Source of the DNA: Natronorubrum bangense
Lineage (GTDB): Archaea > Halobacteriota > Halobacteria > Halobacteriales > Natrialbaceae
Length of the DNA: 64,000 nt
Direction: 5' to 3'
Assembly (NCBI RefSeq): GCF_004799645.1
Contig: NZ_CP031305.1
Span: 1,488,001-1,552,000, forward strand
A model generated the notes under the pieces. The model had not been told where the DNA came from and made no database searches. It saw only the letters and a list, made by a program, of their open reading frames with translations. Below, piece by piece: positions 1 to 8,782 of the stretch (positions within the stretch are counted from its first letter, which is position 1; each line of letters opens with the position of its first letter). The translations under genes and the position numbers were made by a program.

Positions 1-139
1 AGATACCTCCGAGTCCTGTATAGGATAGGAGTAACGGGGACGTGGCACTCCCATCGGCGTGTCGGGTCGTAAACGTAAGTTCCTAAACCAGCGCAACGGG
101 CGTGGGAAGCCCACGACGTTAGTCGTGGGAGGATGTCAC
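1..139 (+). mobile_element. Right end of an IS200/IS605-family (TnpB-type) element, partial
   Basis: Positions 110-129 form an 8-bp hairpin (CCCACGAC, loop GTTA, GTCGTGGG), followed by GGATGTCAC at 131-139. From memory of haloarchaeal IS200/IS605 and solo-tnpB elements, a GC-rich hairpin followed by GGATGTCA is the usual right end. The tnpB gene would lie to the left, outside the window; none of the three forward frames in bases 1-70 gives a recognisable TnpB C-terminus. The right end normally also encodes the 3' part of the TnpB guide (omega) RNA. The exact element boundary is inferred. Confidence 0.55.
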
Positions 140-188
140 ACTTCCATCAGCGGAATGGATACTCACAGACGCCACCTGACATGGTCCT

Positions 189-944
189 ATGACATCTCAG
201 ATCCCATTTGCTATCGACTTCCACGTCCACTCGGATGATTCATACGACGGTCACGAACCGATCGAACTCATCCTAGAGCACGCAGCCGATATCGGCCTCG
301 ATGGAGTCGTTATCACTGACCACGACGAAATCGGCGAGTCACTTCGCGCCGCAGCACTCGCACCGGAGTACGGACTGGTGGGTATTCCTGGTGTCGAGGT
401 CTCGACTCGACACGGCCATCTGCTGGCAATCGGTGTCGAACAACGACCGGATCCGGGTCAGCCGTTCATGCAAACCGTTGAAACCGTCCGTGAACTGGGC
501 GGGATCGCTATCGTGCCACATCCATTCCAACGGAGCCGCCATGGCGTCCGCAAACGTCATATCAAAGATGCCGACGCGATCGAGACCTACAACTCGATGG
601 TCTTTACTGGCTACCGAAACCGTCGGGCCCGGACGTTCGCCCGGCGACGTGACTATCCCGAGATCGGCGCGAGCGATGCCCACTACCTCCCAAACGTCGG
701 TAAAGCCTACACCGAGATTCTCGTCAGTCCCAACGCTTCGAACCCGACGAAAGCAAATATCGATGGCGACGACCTCGTCGATGCCATTCTCGAGGGTCGC
801 ACCCAGATCCGAGGAAAGCGAACCCCGATCCACAAGAGCACGGTCCAGTACGCCAAGGGGGCCGTTCGTAAATCCACGTACCTGCTGACCTCGCGGGCGC
901 CCCTCATTCCGACAGTTCCGGCGTCGATGGACCGCTCGAGATAA
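189..944 (+). CDS. PHP-domain metal-dependent phosphoesterase
   Basis: A 251-residue protein of the PHP family, which binds two or three metal ions and hydrolyses phosphoesters; the substrate is unknown. The PHP metal ligands appear in order: HVH at residues 12-14, the TDHD motif near 43, GVEVS near 68, a PHP triplet near 111 and GASDAH near 157. The start at 189 is chosen because an ATG at 181 runs into a stop after three codons. It lies about 50 bp after the insertion-element end and converges on the next gene with only 5 bp between stops. Confidence 0.85.
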   Translation: MTSQIPFAIDFHVHSDDSYDGHEPIELILEHAADIGLDGVVITDHDEIGESLRAAALAPEYGLVGIPGVEVSTRHGHLLAIGVEQRPDPGQPFMQTVETVRELGGIAIVPHPFQRSRHGVRKRHIKDADAIETYNSMVFTGYRNRRARTFARRRDYPEIGASDAHYLPNVGKAYTEILVSPNASNPTKANIDGDDLVDAILEGRTQIRGKRTPIHKSTVQYAKGAVRKSTYLLTSRAPLIPTVPASMDRSR

Positions 945-949
945 CCGGC

Positions 950-2446
950 TCAGGAGAGTTGCTCGGCGATGATTTCGTCGGCGCGTTCGATGAACTCTGC
1001 TTCGGCCCCCTTCGGAACCGTCGCACCGGCAGCGACGTCGTGACCGCCGCCGTCGCCGCCGACGGCGCGTGCGGCCTCGCCAACGACGATGGAGAGATCG
1101 AGCCCTTCTCGGACGAGACTGTGGGTGCCACGGGCCGAGACTTTGACGTGCTCATCATCCTTGTCAGCGAACGCGATGATCGGCTTCGATCGACTGATTC
1201 CCTGGTTTCCCATCGCCATCCCGGCGACGATGCCAACGATCGTCTCACGGATGCGATCGTCCGCGTGAAACCACTGGAAGGTATCCTCGTGCGTGACACC
1301 CTCTTGTGTGACCAGGTCGATCCCTTCCGAGAGGTTGCGCCGGTGATCGCGAAGGAGCTTTCGAGCCCGCTCGAGCGCGTCGCCCCGGTCCCCGAGGCAA
1401 ACCCCAAGACCAACGTCAGCGCGCTCGTAGCGGGCGGTCGCGTTGAGCAGTGTCGAGAACTCGCTTGCATCCCGTAACTCGGTGCCGACGGGTTCGTTGG
1501 GGAGGACATACGCCGTGCTGACGAGCCCGTCGATCTTTGTCGCGGGGACGCCACTCGAGACGGCCCGCTTGACGAGTGCGCTGGCGACGGTCTGTTTTTC
1601 GTCGTTTGTGAGGCCAGCCCACCGGCGCCACTCGCCGTCGCGTTTCAACTCGAGATCGAGTTCGTCCAGAAAGCGCAGCGCGCCGTTTTTATCGTTCGAG
1701 ATGCCGGGAATGTGGACGTCGGTTGCGTACTCGAGCAGTTTCGGCAGGGGGCGGGTCTGTTTGCCGTAGAGCGCGAGATCCTTGCCGGTCTCGAGAACGC
1801 CGGCATCGACGCCTTCGGCGACGATTTTTGCGTTCGCGCCGTGGAGTTCACCGCCAGAGGCCTGCATGTCGCCGACAGCGCCGACGACGGCGAGCGCGGC
1901 GAGATCACGGTTGTCCGAGCGGGCAGCAGTGGTTGTTCCGCCATCGGTCGCGACCGGCTGGTCCGGCTGCTGGTCTGCGACCGCGGCGAGTGCGCGTGCG
2001 AGGACGTAGCTTGCGCCGGCACCCGAAAGTTCTGAAGCGCCGTTGATGCCGAACAACAACGGGTTGAGGTGATAGTCGGTCTCGATACGGACCGACTCGC
2101 CGTCGTCGTCGACCGTGGCCGGCTGGTGGTGGTCTGCGATGACGGGGGTAAACGCGCTGTCGGCTTCGTACTCGCTGATAATATCGAGTTGGCCGCTCCC
2201 GAAGTCCGTAAAGAGGACTGTTTCGTACTCCGTGGCCGCAATGTCGGCGATCGCGTCTTCATCGAGTTGTTTTTCGAAGACCGTTTCGAAGGGGATCCGT
2301 GCCCGCTCGAGTGCCTGGGCGGCGATCGCAGCGCTGGTCAGCCCGTCGGCGTCGATATGTGAGGCCAACAGGACGCGGTCGGCTGCACAGAGCCGCGTTG
2401 CACAGCGTGTCGCACAGTCTTCGAGTTCGGGGATCGGCCCAGCCAT
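950..2446 (-). CDS. DHH-family phosphoesterase, archaeal RecJ-like
   Basis: A 498-residue DHH-DHHA1 protein. The N-terminal half carries HIDADG (residues about 30-35) and IADHHQP, the DHH metal site. The C-terminal DHHA1 domain shows the glycine-rich GGDGGGHDVAAG motif. Archaeal members are RecJ/GAN/Cdc45-like single-strand nucleases or replisome components, so a DNA repair or replication role is inferred rather than shown. There is an alanine/threonine-rich insert around residues 160-180. It appears monocistronic, with a TATA-like box 29 nt before the ATG. Confidence 0.85.
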   Translation of the reverse strand: MAGPIPELEDCATRCATRLCAADRVLLASHIDADGLTSAAIAAQALERARIPFETVFEKQLDEDAIADIAATEYETVLFTDFGSGQLDIISEYEADSAFTPVIADHHQPATVDDDGESVRIETDYHLNPLLFGINGASELSGAGASYVLARALAAVADQQPDQPVATDGGTTTAARSDNRDLAALAVVGAVGDMQASGGELHGANAKIVAEGVDAGVLETGKDLALYGKQTRPLPKLLEYATDVHIPGISNDKNGALRFLDELDLELKRDGEWRRWAGLTNDEKQTVASALVKRAVSSGVPATKIDGLVSTAYVLPNEPVGTELRDASEFSTLLNATARYERADVGLGVCLGDRGDALERARKLLRDHRRNLSEGIDLVTQEGVTHEDTFQWFHADDRIRETIVGIVAGMAMGNQGISRSKPIIAFADKDDEHVKVSARGTHSLVREGLDLSIVVGEAARAVGGDGGGHDVAAGATVPKGAEAEFIERADEIIAEQLS

Positions 2447-2470
2447 CGAGCTATCGTTGGGCCGGCTTCG

Positions 2471-2480
2471 CTCATAAAGC
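2471..2480 (-). promoter_or_regulatory. TATA box of the DHH-phosphoesterase gene
   Basis: Read on the minus strand this is GCTTTATGAG, centred about 29 nt upstream of the ATG at 2446. That spacing predicts a leaderless transcript and supports the chosen start. Confidence 0.55.
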
Positions 2481-2515
2481 TGCGGTCTGGCTCCGGCGTC
2501 ACTCGAGTCCCGTCG

Positions 2516-2875
2516 CTACAGCCCGAGGAGTTCATGCGGTGGTTCACGAGCGAGCAACAGGACGATGTTGTTCGCTGCAAACACGACGTACAGGAGGACG
2601 ACGCTGACGACGAACCGAACGTCGAGTGGCTCCGAAAGGACGTGGCCGATTACGACCACGACCCCGGCATAACAGACCGCCGCGAGCACGACGCCGGGCA
2701 GGCCAAACAGCCCGTAGAAAAAGACGGTGACAGGGTTGAGTTCGGTTGCGTACGGAACGAGAAAGAACAGCGTCGCGGCAACCGTGTCGATACTCCAGAG
2801 GATGAAAAACGCGACGCGGAGCTCGATGGACGCTGGCGGATCGAGCCTCCGCGTGAGCGGCGTTGCGACAGCCAT
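2516..2875 (-). CDS. Small integral membrane protein (DUF5658-like)
   Basis: A 119-residue protein with three to four hydrophobic helices. A WSIDTVAAT segment followed by ELNPV resembles the DUF5658 pattern (W..D...T..., E.NP); function is unknown. The open frame extends upstream to 2947, but the ATG at 2875 is preferred because the extension is polar and arginine-rich and the hydrophobic domain follows soon after this Met. It lies between the DHH gene and hemD, all on the minus strand. Confidence 0.7.
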   Translation of the reverse strand: MAVATPLTRRLDPPASIELRVAFFILWSIDTVAATLFFLVPYATELNPVTVFFYGLFGLPGVVLAAVCYAGVVVVIGHVLSEPLDVRFVVSVVLLYVVFAANNIVLLLAREPPHELLGL

Positions 2876-2983
2876 TGGTAGGTGATGCGTAGGCTCGAGC
2901 GAGCGTGAGGGCACAGCTTGCGAGCGCTGGTTGTAAGAAAATAACACACATTCGCTCGGCTGTGCAACCCGAACGAGCCCTGT

Positions 2984-3727
2984 CTATTCGCGAGTCGCCC
3001 GGGCGGCCTCGAGCGTTTCGCGCGCGAGTGCGCCGAACGTAGCCTCCTCGGGGACGACGTCGACGTCGATCCCCAGTGTGTCAGCGGTCTCGGCCGTCGG
3101 CTCGCCGATGACACCGACCGTGACATCGGTGAGTCCTGCGAGTGTTTCCTCGCGAACGCCCCGTGTGGCGGCGGCCTCGAGGAAGTGTTCGGCGGTCAGC
3201 GATGACGTAAAGCAGGCGGCGTCGAGGCCACCTTCGGCGGCCAACTCGGCTGACCCACCGCTGTCCGCGGGACGGACCAGTCGGTAGAGGATCGTTTCGT
3301 GGACGTACGCACCTGCATCCTCGAGTCCCTCGAGCAACACCGGGCTGCCGTGGTCGCTGCGAGCGACCTCGATGCGTGCGCCGTCGACATCACCCTCGAG
3401 GGTGGCGACGAGGCCACTCGAGGTGTACTCCTCGGGAACGATGTCGACAGTGTATCCTGCATCGGAAAGCGCGTCGGCGGTTGCGGGGCCAATGGCACAG
3501 ACGGTGGCATCGCCGGGCTCCCAGCCGGCCGCGGAGACGAGCTCCGCGCCGGTCTTGCTCGTGAGAATCACATAGTCGGCGTCGGTTCTGGGTGTCGCGT
3601 CGGTTGGGTCGACTTCCAGCATCGGATCGGCGACGGGAGTCGCGCCGAGTTCCTCGAGCAGGGAGACGGCATCGGCAAGTCGGTCGTCGTCCGGGCGGAA
3701 GACAGCGACGGTGGGTGTGTCACTCAT
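2984..3727 (-). CDS. hemD: Uroporphyrinogen-III synthase
   Basis: A 247-residue HemD protein that cyclises hydroxymethylbilane to uroporphyrinogen III with inversion of ring D. The family is poorly conserved, but the two-lobed pattern is visible: VAVFRP at the N-terminus, DYVILTSKTGA, VCAIGPATADAL, ACFTSSLTAEHFL and VGVIGEPTAET. The ATG at 3727 overlaps the cobA stop as ATGA, so the longer frame to 3910 is rejected. It is the last gene of the hemC-cobA-hemD operon. Confidence 0.92.
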   Translation of the reverse strand: MSDTPTVAVFRPDDDRLADAVSLLEELGATPVADPMLEVDPTDATPRTDADYVILTSKTGAELVSAAGWEPGDATVCAIGPATADALSDAGYTVDIVPEEYTSSGLVATLEGDVDGARIEVARSDHGSPVLLEGLEDAGAYVHETILYRLVRPADSGGSAELAAEGGLDAACFTSSLTAEHFLEAAATRGVREETLAGLTDVTVGVIGEPTAETADTLGIDVDVVPEEATFGALARETLEAARATRE

Positions 3728-4560
3728 CGTGGCTCGTGGTTCATATCCTCGGTTGCGTCGTCGTAGTCGTTCCGAAGGAACTCGACGACTGATTCGCGAG
3801 TGCTGGCGACGCCGCCGATGATCGTTACCGCGGGCGGCGAGATGTCGTTTGCATCGCGGACGTCGACGATGGTCTCGAGGGTGCCCGTCGCGACCTGTTG
3901 AGTCGGCCACGTGCCGCGTTCGACGAGTGCGGCCGGCGTTTCGGGGGCCATACCGCCCTCGGTCAGCGCCGCCGTGTACTCGGGCAGCCGTGTGACACCC
4001 ATCAACACGATGATCGTGCCGCCGGCGGTGGCCAGCGCCTCCCAGTCGACGGCCGACTCCGGTTTGGTAGGGTCTTCGTGGCCGGTGACAAAGGAGACCG
4101 AGGAGGCGTGATCGCGGTGGGTCACCGGAATGCCAGCGACTGCGGGGGCGGCGATCGCCGACGTGATCCCGGGAACGACCTCGAAGGGAATCCCGTGGGC
4201 GGCGAGATATTCGGCTTCCTCGCCGCCGCGGCCGAAAACGAACGAGTCGCCGCCCTTGAGTCGAACGACGTTCTGTCCGTCGCGAGCGAGTGCGACCAGT
4301 CGTTCGTTGATCTCAGACTGTGGCGTCCGATTGCCGTGAGCGCGCTTGCCGACGTCTTGACGGTTCGCTTCGGGAACCATGTCGATGATCTCCGGACCCG
4401 GGAGCTTGTCGTGAAGCACGATGTCGGCGTCCTCGAGCAGACGCTGGGCTTTGACGGTCAGTAACTCGGGGTCGCCAGGGCCGCTCCCGACGAGATAGAC
4501 GGTGCCGAGTTCGGTGTGGGTTGTCTCGTCTTCCACACCGGGTTCATCCGACGCGGGCAT
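3724..4560 (-). CDS. cobA: Uroporphyrinogen-III C-methyltransferase
   Basis: A 278-residue S-adenosylmethionine-dependent methyltransferase that makes precorrin-2, the branch point to sirohaem, cobalamin and the archaeal alternative haem route. Visible motifs are VGSGPGDPELLT (residues about 24-35), LHDKL, VRLKGGDSFVFGRGGEE, VPGITSA and PVTHRDHASS. The ATG follows the hemC stop without a gap (TAG then ATG), and its stop overlaps hemD, so translation of the three genes is probably coupled. Confidence 0.95.
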   Translation of the reverse strand: MPASDEPGVEDETTHTELGTVYLVGSGPGDPELLTVKAQRLLEDADIVLHDKLPGPEIIDMVPEANRQDVGKRAHGNRTPQSEINERLVALARDGQNVVRLKGGDSFVFGRGGEEAEYLAAHGIPFEVVPGITSAIAAPAVAGIPVTHRDHASSVSFVTGHEDPTKPESAVDWEALATAGGTIIVLMGVTRLPEYTAALTEGGMAPETPAALVERGTWPTQQVATGTLETIVDVRDANDISPPAVTIIGGVASTRESVVEFLRNDYDDATEDMNHEPR

Positions 4561-5685
4561 CTACGCCCCCTCTTGTGTCTCTTCGTCGTCAGCGTCGCTC
4601 TCCATGCGGGCTTGCTCGATCAGGTCCGCTGCACCACGGTCTGCTAGATCGCGGGCGAACTCGCGAGCGGCCTCCGCGTGGCGTTCGATCGGCAGATCTC
4701 GGCTTCCGGTCACCGACTGCTCACCGTCTTGGTCGAAAACGGTGACCGTCGCATGGACGTGTTCGCCCTGGACGACCGCGTAGATGCCGACTGGCGCAAT
4801 ACAGCCCCCACCCAGCTCCGCGAGGACCGTTCGCTCGACTGTCGTCTCGACGCGACTGCGTGGGTGATCGATCGCGGACTGGATATCACGAGCCGTTTCG
4901 CCGTCGATCGCAGTCACTGCGAGCGCTCCCTGCCCCGGTGCCGGGACGAACGTCGATGTCGGCAGCTCGTAGGCGTCGACGTAGTGGTCGAGGCCACTCC
5001 GCTCGAGGCCGGCCTGAGCGAGCACGATCGCGTCGTACTCGGTCTCGATCTCGCGGCCCAGCGCCTGCTTTTCGAGCTCGGTAAGTCCGTCGAACCATTC
5101 GTCAGTGGTCTGGTCAAACTCAGGCTCGAAATTCTCGTTTCCGGTGTTCCCCTTGCGCTCTTTGTCCGCTTCCGTCCGTTCCTGGTGTTCGGTCTGCAGT
5201 GCGGGCGCGAGCAACTTCTCGAGGCGCGTATCGACGTTCCCGCGCAGCGGCTCGACCTCGAGGTCGGGGCGCTCAGAGAGTAGTTGGGCCCGCCGTCGCA
5301 GACTCGAGGTGCCGACGGTTGCGCCCTCGGGCAACTCCTCGAGCGTCGCACCGTCGGGCGTGATGAGCAGATCACCCGGTGGCCCGCGTTCGGGCACCCC
5401 GGCGGTCACCAGTTCTGTGGGCTGTTCGGTCGGCATATCCTTCATCGAGTGGATCGCCCCGTCGAGGTCGCCCTCAAGGACGCGTTCGTCGAGCTCACGG
5501 ACGAACGCGCCGGTTTTTCCCAGTCGGTGGATCAGTTCGTCTTTGATCTGGTCGCCCGTGGTGTCGACGGTTACGAGTTCGACCTCGTAGCGTCGATCCT
5601 CCAGCGCCTCCTGTACCAGTGAGGCTTGCCGCCGGGCAAGCGTGGACCCCCGTGTCGCCAATCGCAACGTCCCGCGCGTTCTCAT
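4561..5685 (-). CDS. hemC: Hydroxymethylbilane synthase (porphobilinogen deaminase)
   Basis: A 374-residue enzyme that polymerises four porphobilinogens on a dipyrromethane cofactor. Motifs: RLATRGSTLARRQ near the start, HSMKDMP, GTSSLRRRAQL, LRGNVDTRLEKL, VPAPGQGALAV, and the cofactor cysteine in ELGGGCIAPVG (about residue 295). It is longer than the usual 300-320 residues because a charged insert of about 55 residues (about 160-215) lies between the RGNVDTRL motif and EYDAIVLAQAGL. The ATG at 5685 is preferred over 5691 because a TATA-like box sits 29 nt upstream of it. Confidence 0.95.
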   Translation of the reverse strand: MRTRGTLRLATRGSTLARRQASLVQEALEDRRYEVELVTVDTTGDQIKDELIHRLGKTGAFVRELDERVLEGDLDGAIHSMKDMPTEQPTELVTAGVPERGPPGDLLITPDGATLEELPEGATVGTSSLRRRAQLLSERPDLEVEPLRGNVDTRLEKLLAPALQTEHQERTEADKERKGNTGNENFEPEFDQTTDEWFDGLTELEKQALGREIETEYDAIVLAQAGLERSGLDHYVDAYELPTSTFVPAPGQGALAVTAIDGETARDIQSAIDHPRSRVETTVERTVLAELGGGCIAPVGIYAVVQGEHVHATVTVFDQDGEQSVTGSRDLPIERHAEAAREFARDLADRGAADLIEQARMESDADDEETQEGA

Positions 5686-5709
5686 AGCCATGAGTCTGCG
5701 CTTGGGGTA

Positions 5710-5718
5710 TGAAAAGCG
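5710..5718 (-). promoter_or_regulatory. TATA box of the hemC-cobA-hemD operon
   Basis: The minus strand reads CTTTTCATA here, about 29 nt before the hemC ATG at 5685 and only 23 nt before the alternative ATG at 5691. A leaderless transcript from this box favours the 5685 start. Confidence 0.45.
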
Positions 5719-5787
5719 CACGCTTATCGGACGCCAGTCACCCATCACGGCGACGAGTTTCAGTTTCGAAAACATGTTCGACAGGAA

Positions 5788-5794
5788 TTTTATG
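5788..5794 (+). promoter_or_regulatory. TATA box of the truncated haemoglobin gene
   Basis: TTTTATG is centred 30 nt before the ATG at 5821, the usual haloarchaeal spacing for leaderless mRNA. Confidence 0.5.
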
Positions 5795-5820
5795 TAATCG
5801 ACACTGGTAGATTGGTTTAG

Positions 5821-6186
5821 ATGTCGAACACACTCTACGATCGACTCGGCGGCCAAGAGGCCATTGCGGCGGTTGTCGACCGATTCTACGACCGCGTCGT
5901 TGCGGACGAACGAGTTGCACACTACTTCAACGACGTCGACATGCAACGACAGCAGGCCCACCAGACCCAGTTTCTCAGTGCGGTTGCGGGCGGTCCCGTC
6001 GATTACACGGGTGCTGACATGGCAGCCGCACACGACGGCCTCGAGATCACGAAACCCGACTTCGATGCAATCGTTACCCACCTCGAGTCGACCCTCGAGG
6101 AGTTCGAGATCGACGCCGACGATCGGGACACGGTTCTCGCTGCTGTCGGTGAGTACGAGGACGCCATCGTAACAGCGACAGCCTGA
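5821..6186 (+). CDS. Group I truncated haemoglobin
   Basis: A 121-residue 2-on-2 globin of the TrHbN group, expected to bind haem and O2 or NO in the cytoplasm. It opens with LYDRLGGQEAI; the distal B10 tyrosine is Tyr23 in VVDRFYDRV, and the proximal histidine is His71 in MAAAHDGLEIT. Length matches the family. It diverges from the haem-biosynthesis operon, with which it shares a 135-bp intergenic region; a common regulatory link is possible but not shown. Confidence 0.92.
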   Translation: MSNTLYDRLGGQEAIAAVVDRFYDRVVADERVAHYFNDVDMQRQQAHQTQFLSAVAGGPVDYTGADMAAAHDGLEITKPDFDAIVTHLESTLEEFEIDADDRDTVLAAVGEYEDAIVTATA

Positions 6187-6287
6187 TCCACCGCCGGTGG
6201 GGGTGGGACAAACCGATGGCTCGAGCCCGCCCGCTCCGGCTTGCCGGACCCGAGGTCTTTTGATGCCGTCCCCGGTATCACAACCCA

Positions 6288-7100
6288 ATGACTGCAGTTA
6301 CGCTTGGTCCCGAAGGAACGTACTCACACCGGGCAGCCACGGCGATCGCCAACGGCGACGAGATCGATTTCCGCCAGTCGGTGACGGCCATCGTCGACGC
6401 CGTTGCCCGCGGCGAGCACGATCGCGGTGTCATTCCGATCGAAAACAGCATCGAAGGCAGCGTCACGGAGAGCCTCGATGCGCTCGCGGAGTACGACGTC
6501 GCCGTCGTCCGCGAGATCGTCACGCCGATTCGACACGCCTTGCTCGCTCAGGGGCCGGAGTTCGAGACGATCGCCAGTCACTCCCAGGCGCTGGCGCAGT
6601 GTCGCTCCTATCTCGACCGCGAGTATCCCGACGCCACGCTCGAGGCCGTCGCGAGCACGGCACAGGGTGTCGAGTTCGCCCGCGAAGATCCGTCCGTCGC
6701 GGGTATCGGCCACCCCGACAACGGCGGTAACGGCATCGAAGTGCTCGCTGAGGACATCCAGGATCAGGACTCGAACGCGACGCGATTCTTCGCGCTTGCA
6801 CCCGCTGAAGAGCGCTCGAAAGGCGGCGGCAAATCCACGCTCGTCGTCTACCCGAACGCGAACTACCCTGGCCTGTTGCTCGAACTGCTCGAGCCCTTTG
6901 CCGACCGCGATATCAACTTGACGCGGGTCGAATCCCGTCCCAGCGGCCAGCGACTGGGCGACTACGTCTTCCACATCGATATCGAGGCCGGCCTCTACGA
7001 GGCGCGGACGAAAGAAGCGATCGAGGACTTAGAGGAGCTGGCAGAGAAGGGCTGGGTCCGTCGGCTGGGTTCGTACGACACTGAACACGTCGTCGGGTAG
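6288..7100 (+). CDS. pheA: Prephenate dehydratase
   Basis: A 270-residue enzyme converting prephenate to phenylpyruvate for phenylalanine synthesis. The catalytic domain opens with VTLGPEGTYSHRAA and contains IPIENSIEGSV and the NATRFFAL motif. It is followed by a C-terminal ACT domain with the ESRP phenylalanine-binding motif and GDYVFHIDIEAG. There is no chorismate mutase domain, so it is the monofunctional form. Feedback inhibition by phenylalanine is expected from the family. Confidence 0.95.
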   Translation: MTAVTLGPEGTYSHRAATAIANGDEIDFRQSVTAIVDAVARGEHDRGVIPIENSIEGSVTESLDALAEYDVAVVREIVTPIRHALLAQGPEFETIASHSQALAQCRSYLDREYPDATLEAVASTAQGVEFAREDPSVAGIGHPDNGGNGIEVLAEDIQDQDSNATRFFALAPAEERSKGGGKSTLVVYPNANYPGLLLELLEPFADRDINLTRVESRPSGQRLGDYVFHIDIEAGLYEARTKEAIEDLEELAEKGWVRRLGSYDTEHVVG

Positions 7101-7183
7101 CGTTGAGCGACCGAGCCAGCGCCTGGCCGGGATCTCCCACGGAGATCGGAAACTGTTTTTCCCCATCTTGCGGGAGTACGACC

Positions 7184-7642
7184 ATGCCACTCACTGCAGG
7201 CGACGACGCTCCGACCGTGACTGCACCGACTCAAGACGGCGAGGCAGTGACTCTCGAGTTCGACGAGCCCACAGTCGTCTACTTCTACCCGAAAGACGAC
7301 ACCCCCGGCTGTACGATCGAAGCCAACCAGTTCCAGCGCGAGCGCGAGACCTATCAGGATGCCGGCGTCGACGTCTACGGCGTCTCGATCGACGACGTCG
7401 ACTCACACCAGTCGTTCTGCGAACAGGAGGGCCTCGAGTTCGATCTGCTGGCCGACCCCGACGCCGAGATCGCCGACGCGTTCGACGTCGACCTGCGGGA
7501 CAGCGGTGTGACCAAGCGGACGACGTTTTTCCTCGCCGACGGCGAGGTCCAGACCGTCTACGAGAACGTCGACCCAGACGGCCACGCGCGTGACGTGCTT
7601 CTCGAGGCGATCGATGACGGACTGGTGACGCTGCCGGAGTAA
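7184..7642 (+). CDS. bcp: Peroxiredoxin, Bcp/PrxQ type
   Basis: A 152-residue thiol peroxidase that reduces H2O2 and alkyl hydroperoxides. The peroxidatic cysteine is Cys43 in YPKDDTPGCT. The second cysteine usual at +5 in E. coli Bcp is absent (CTIEAN). Cys79 in HQSFCEQ sits about where PrxQ-alpha3 proteins carry their resolving cysteine, so an atypical two-cysteine mechanism is likely. The ATG at 7184 is chosen because the upstream extension to 7103 is not family-like. Confidence 0.92.
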   Translation: MPLTAGDDAPTVTAPTQDGEAVTLEFDEPTVVYFYPKDDTPGCTIEANQFQRERETYQDAGVDVYGVSIDDVDSHQSFCEQEGLEFDLLADPDAEIADAFDVDLRDSGVTKRTTFFLADGEVQTVYENVDPDGHARDVLLEAIDDGLVTLPE

Positions 7643-7680
7643 CGTTCTCGAGTTCCGTTTTGACCTCGAGGGGCGGGCAG

Positions 7681-7688
7681 AATTTATC
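7681..7688 (+). promoter_or_regulatory. TATA box of the Hsp20 gene
   Basis: AATTTATC lies 28 nt before the ATG at 7713. Confidence 0.5.
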
Positions 7689-7712
7689 CCACTCGAGGTC
7701 GTAGATCTGCGT

Positions 7713-8132
7713 ATGCGAGGAAATCCGTTCGAGGAAATCGAAGAGATGCTCGACCGCGTGAGCAAGCAGGTCGAAGAGGGGATGACCAGCGGCGGGCTGC
7801 AGGTTCCCGGCTCCGTCCCGGTCAACGTCGTCGAAACCGACGAGGAGTACGTCGTCACGGCCGATCTGCCGGGCTACGAGACCGACGACATCGAACTGAC
7901 GCTCTCGGAGGGAACCCTCCGCCTCGACGCCGAACGCGAGGACGACCACGCACACGAGGGTGACCGCTACCTTCGACGCGAGCGGACCCGAACGTCGGTG
8001 AGTCGTCGGATCCGGCTGCCCGAACCCGTCGAGGAGGAGTCGATCACGGCAGGCCACGAGAACGGGGTGTTGACGGTTCGACTCCCGAAAGTCACAACCG
8101 GCGAGACCTCCAGAGAGATCGATATCGAGTAG
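7713..8132 (+). CDS. Hsp20/alpha-crystallin small heat-shock protein
   Basis: A 139-residue ATP-independent holdase chaperone. The alpha-crystallin domain spans roughly residues 35-130, with PVNVVETDEEYVV, ADLPGY, and the C-terminal beta9 motif NGVLTVRLPK. The N-terminal arm is short (MRGNPFEEIEEML). Oligomerisation and protection against heat or salt aggregation are family knowledge. Confidence 0.93.
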   Translation: MRGNPFEEIEEMLDRVSKQVEEGMTSGGLQVPGSVPVNVVETDEEYVVTADLPGYETDDIELTLSEGTLRLDAEREDDHAHEGDRYLRRERTRTSVSRRIRLPEPVEEESITAGHENGVLTVRLPKVTTGETSREIDIE

Positions 8133-8176
8133 CCAGCCCAACCAAACCGTGTCGGTCGCTCCCCGGCAGCCGCCAT

Positions 8177-8602
8177 CTACCGCTCGCTCAGGTGCCGTTC
8201 GATCGCAGTTGCCCCATCGCTGAACGCCGTAATATCCATACTGTCGGTCGTCAGGAGGACGCCGACGTCGCCGACGAGTTTTCTGACGACGAACCCGTCG
8301 TCGTGAACCCGAATCGTAAACGAGTACGGCCCGAGTTCCGAATTGCCGTCAGTCGCCGAAAGTGCGCTTCGGACGGGTGCTTCTACAAAGCCGACGGACT
8401 CGAGATCCACGAGCGGTGATTTGGCACGTCGTGCATCTGCGTGGGAGTGGTAGATACCCTGTCTGACATAGAGGATATCGAATTCAGACGGTGTAAAGTA
8501 GATGACACTCCGAAGCTCATCGCCAAGCCCTGTCCGGGCGATACTCACGAGTTCGTCGGCCAGTGCAGTGTCGATGTCAGTGGTGAATCGCTCTTGGCTC
8601 AT
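8177..8602 (-). CDS. Conserved haloarchaeal protein of unknown function
   Basis: A 141-residue acidic soluble protein with no signal peptide or membrane segment. The central part (SVIYFTPSEFDILYVRQGIY) and the stretch GPYSFTIRVHDDGFVVRKLVGDVGVLLTTD look like an alpha/beta sensor-like fold. I cannot assign a function with confidence. A TATA-like TTTGATAG lies 20-30 nt upstream of the ATG at 8602. It diverges from leuS across a 213-bp gap. Confidence 0.7.
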   Translation of the reverse strand: MSQERFTTDIDTALADELVSIARTGLGDELRSVIYFTPSEFDILYVRQGIYHSHADARRAKSPLVDLESVGFVEAPVRSALSATDGNSELGPYSFTIRVHDDGFVVRKLVGDVGVLLTTDSMDITAFSDGATAIERHLSER

Positions 8603-8782
8603 CAGGACGGATATGCCGCCACGACTATCAAAGGTTTCGGCGGTACAGCGCCTCTACGTGTATTTTGTCCGGTTTGTGGACGTTCGTCCTCATCCTGTCG
8701 TAGTTCGCCTCCGTGGCCTTCTCTGTGCTGTTGTGCACACCGTGTCGATCCGTCTGCGGCGGCGATAGTCGCCTCGCAGTCA

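Noticed and set aside
1723..2046. Arginine-rich plus-strand ORFs across the DHH gene
   Set aside because: Shadow frames of GC-rich coding sequence, without promoters or family similarity.
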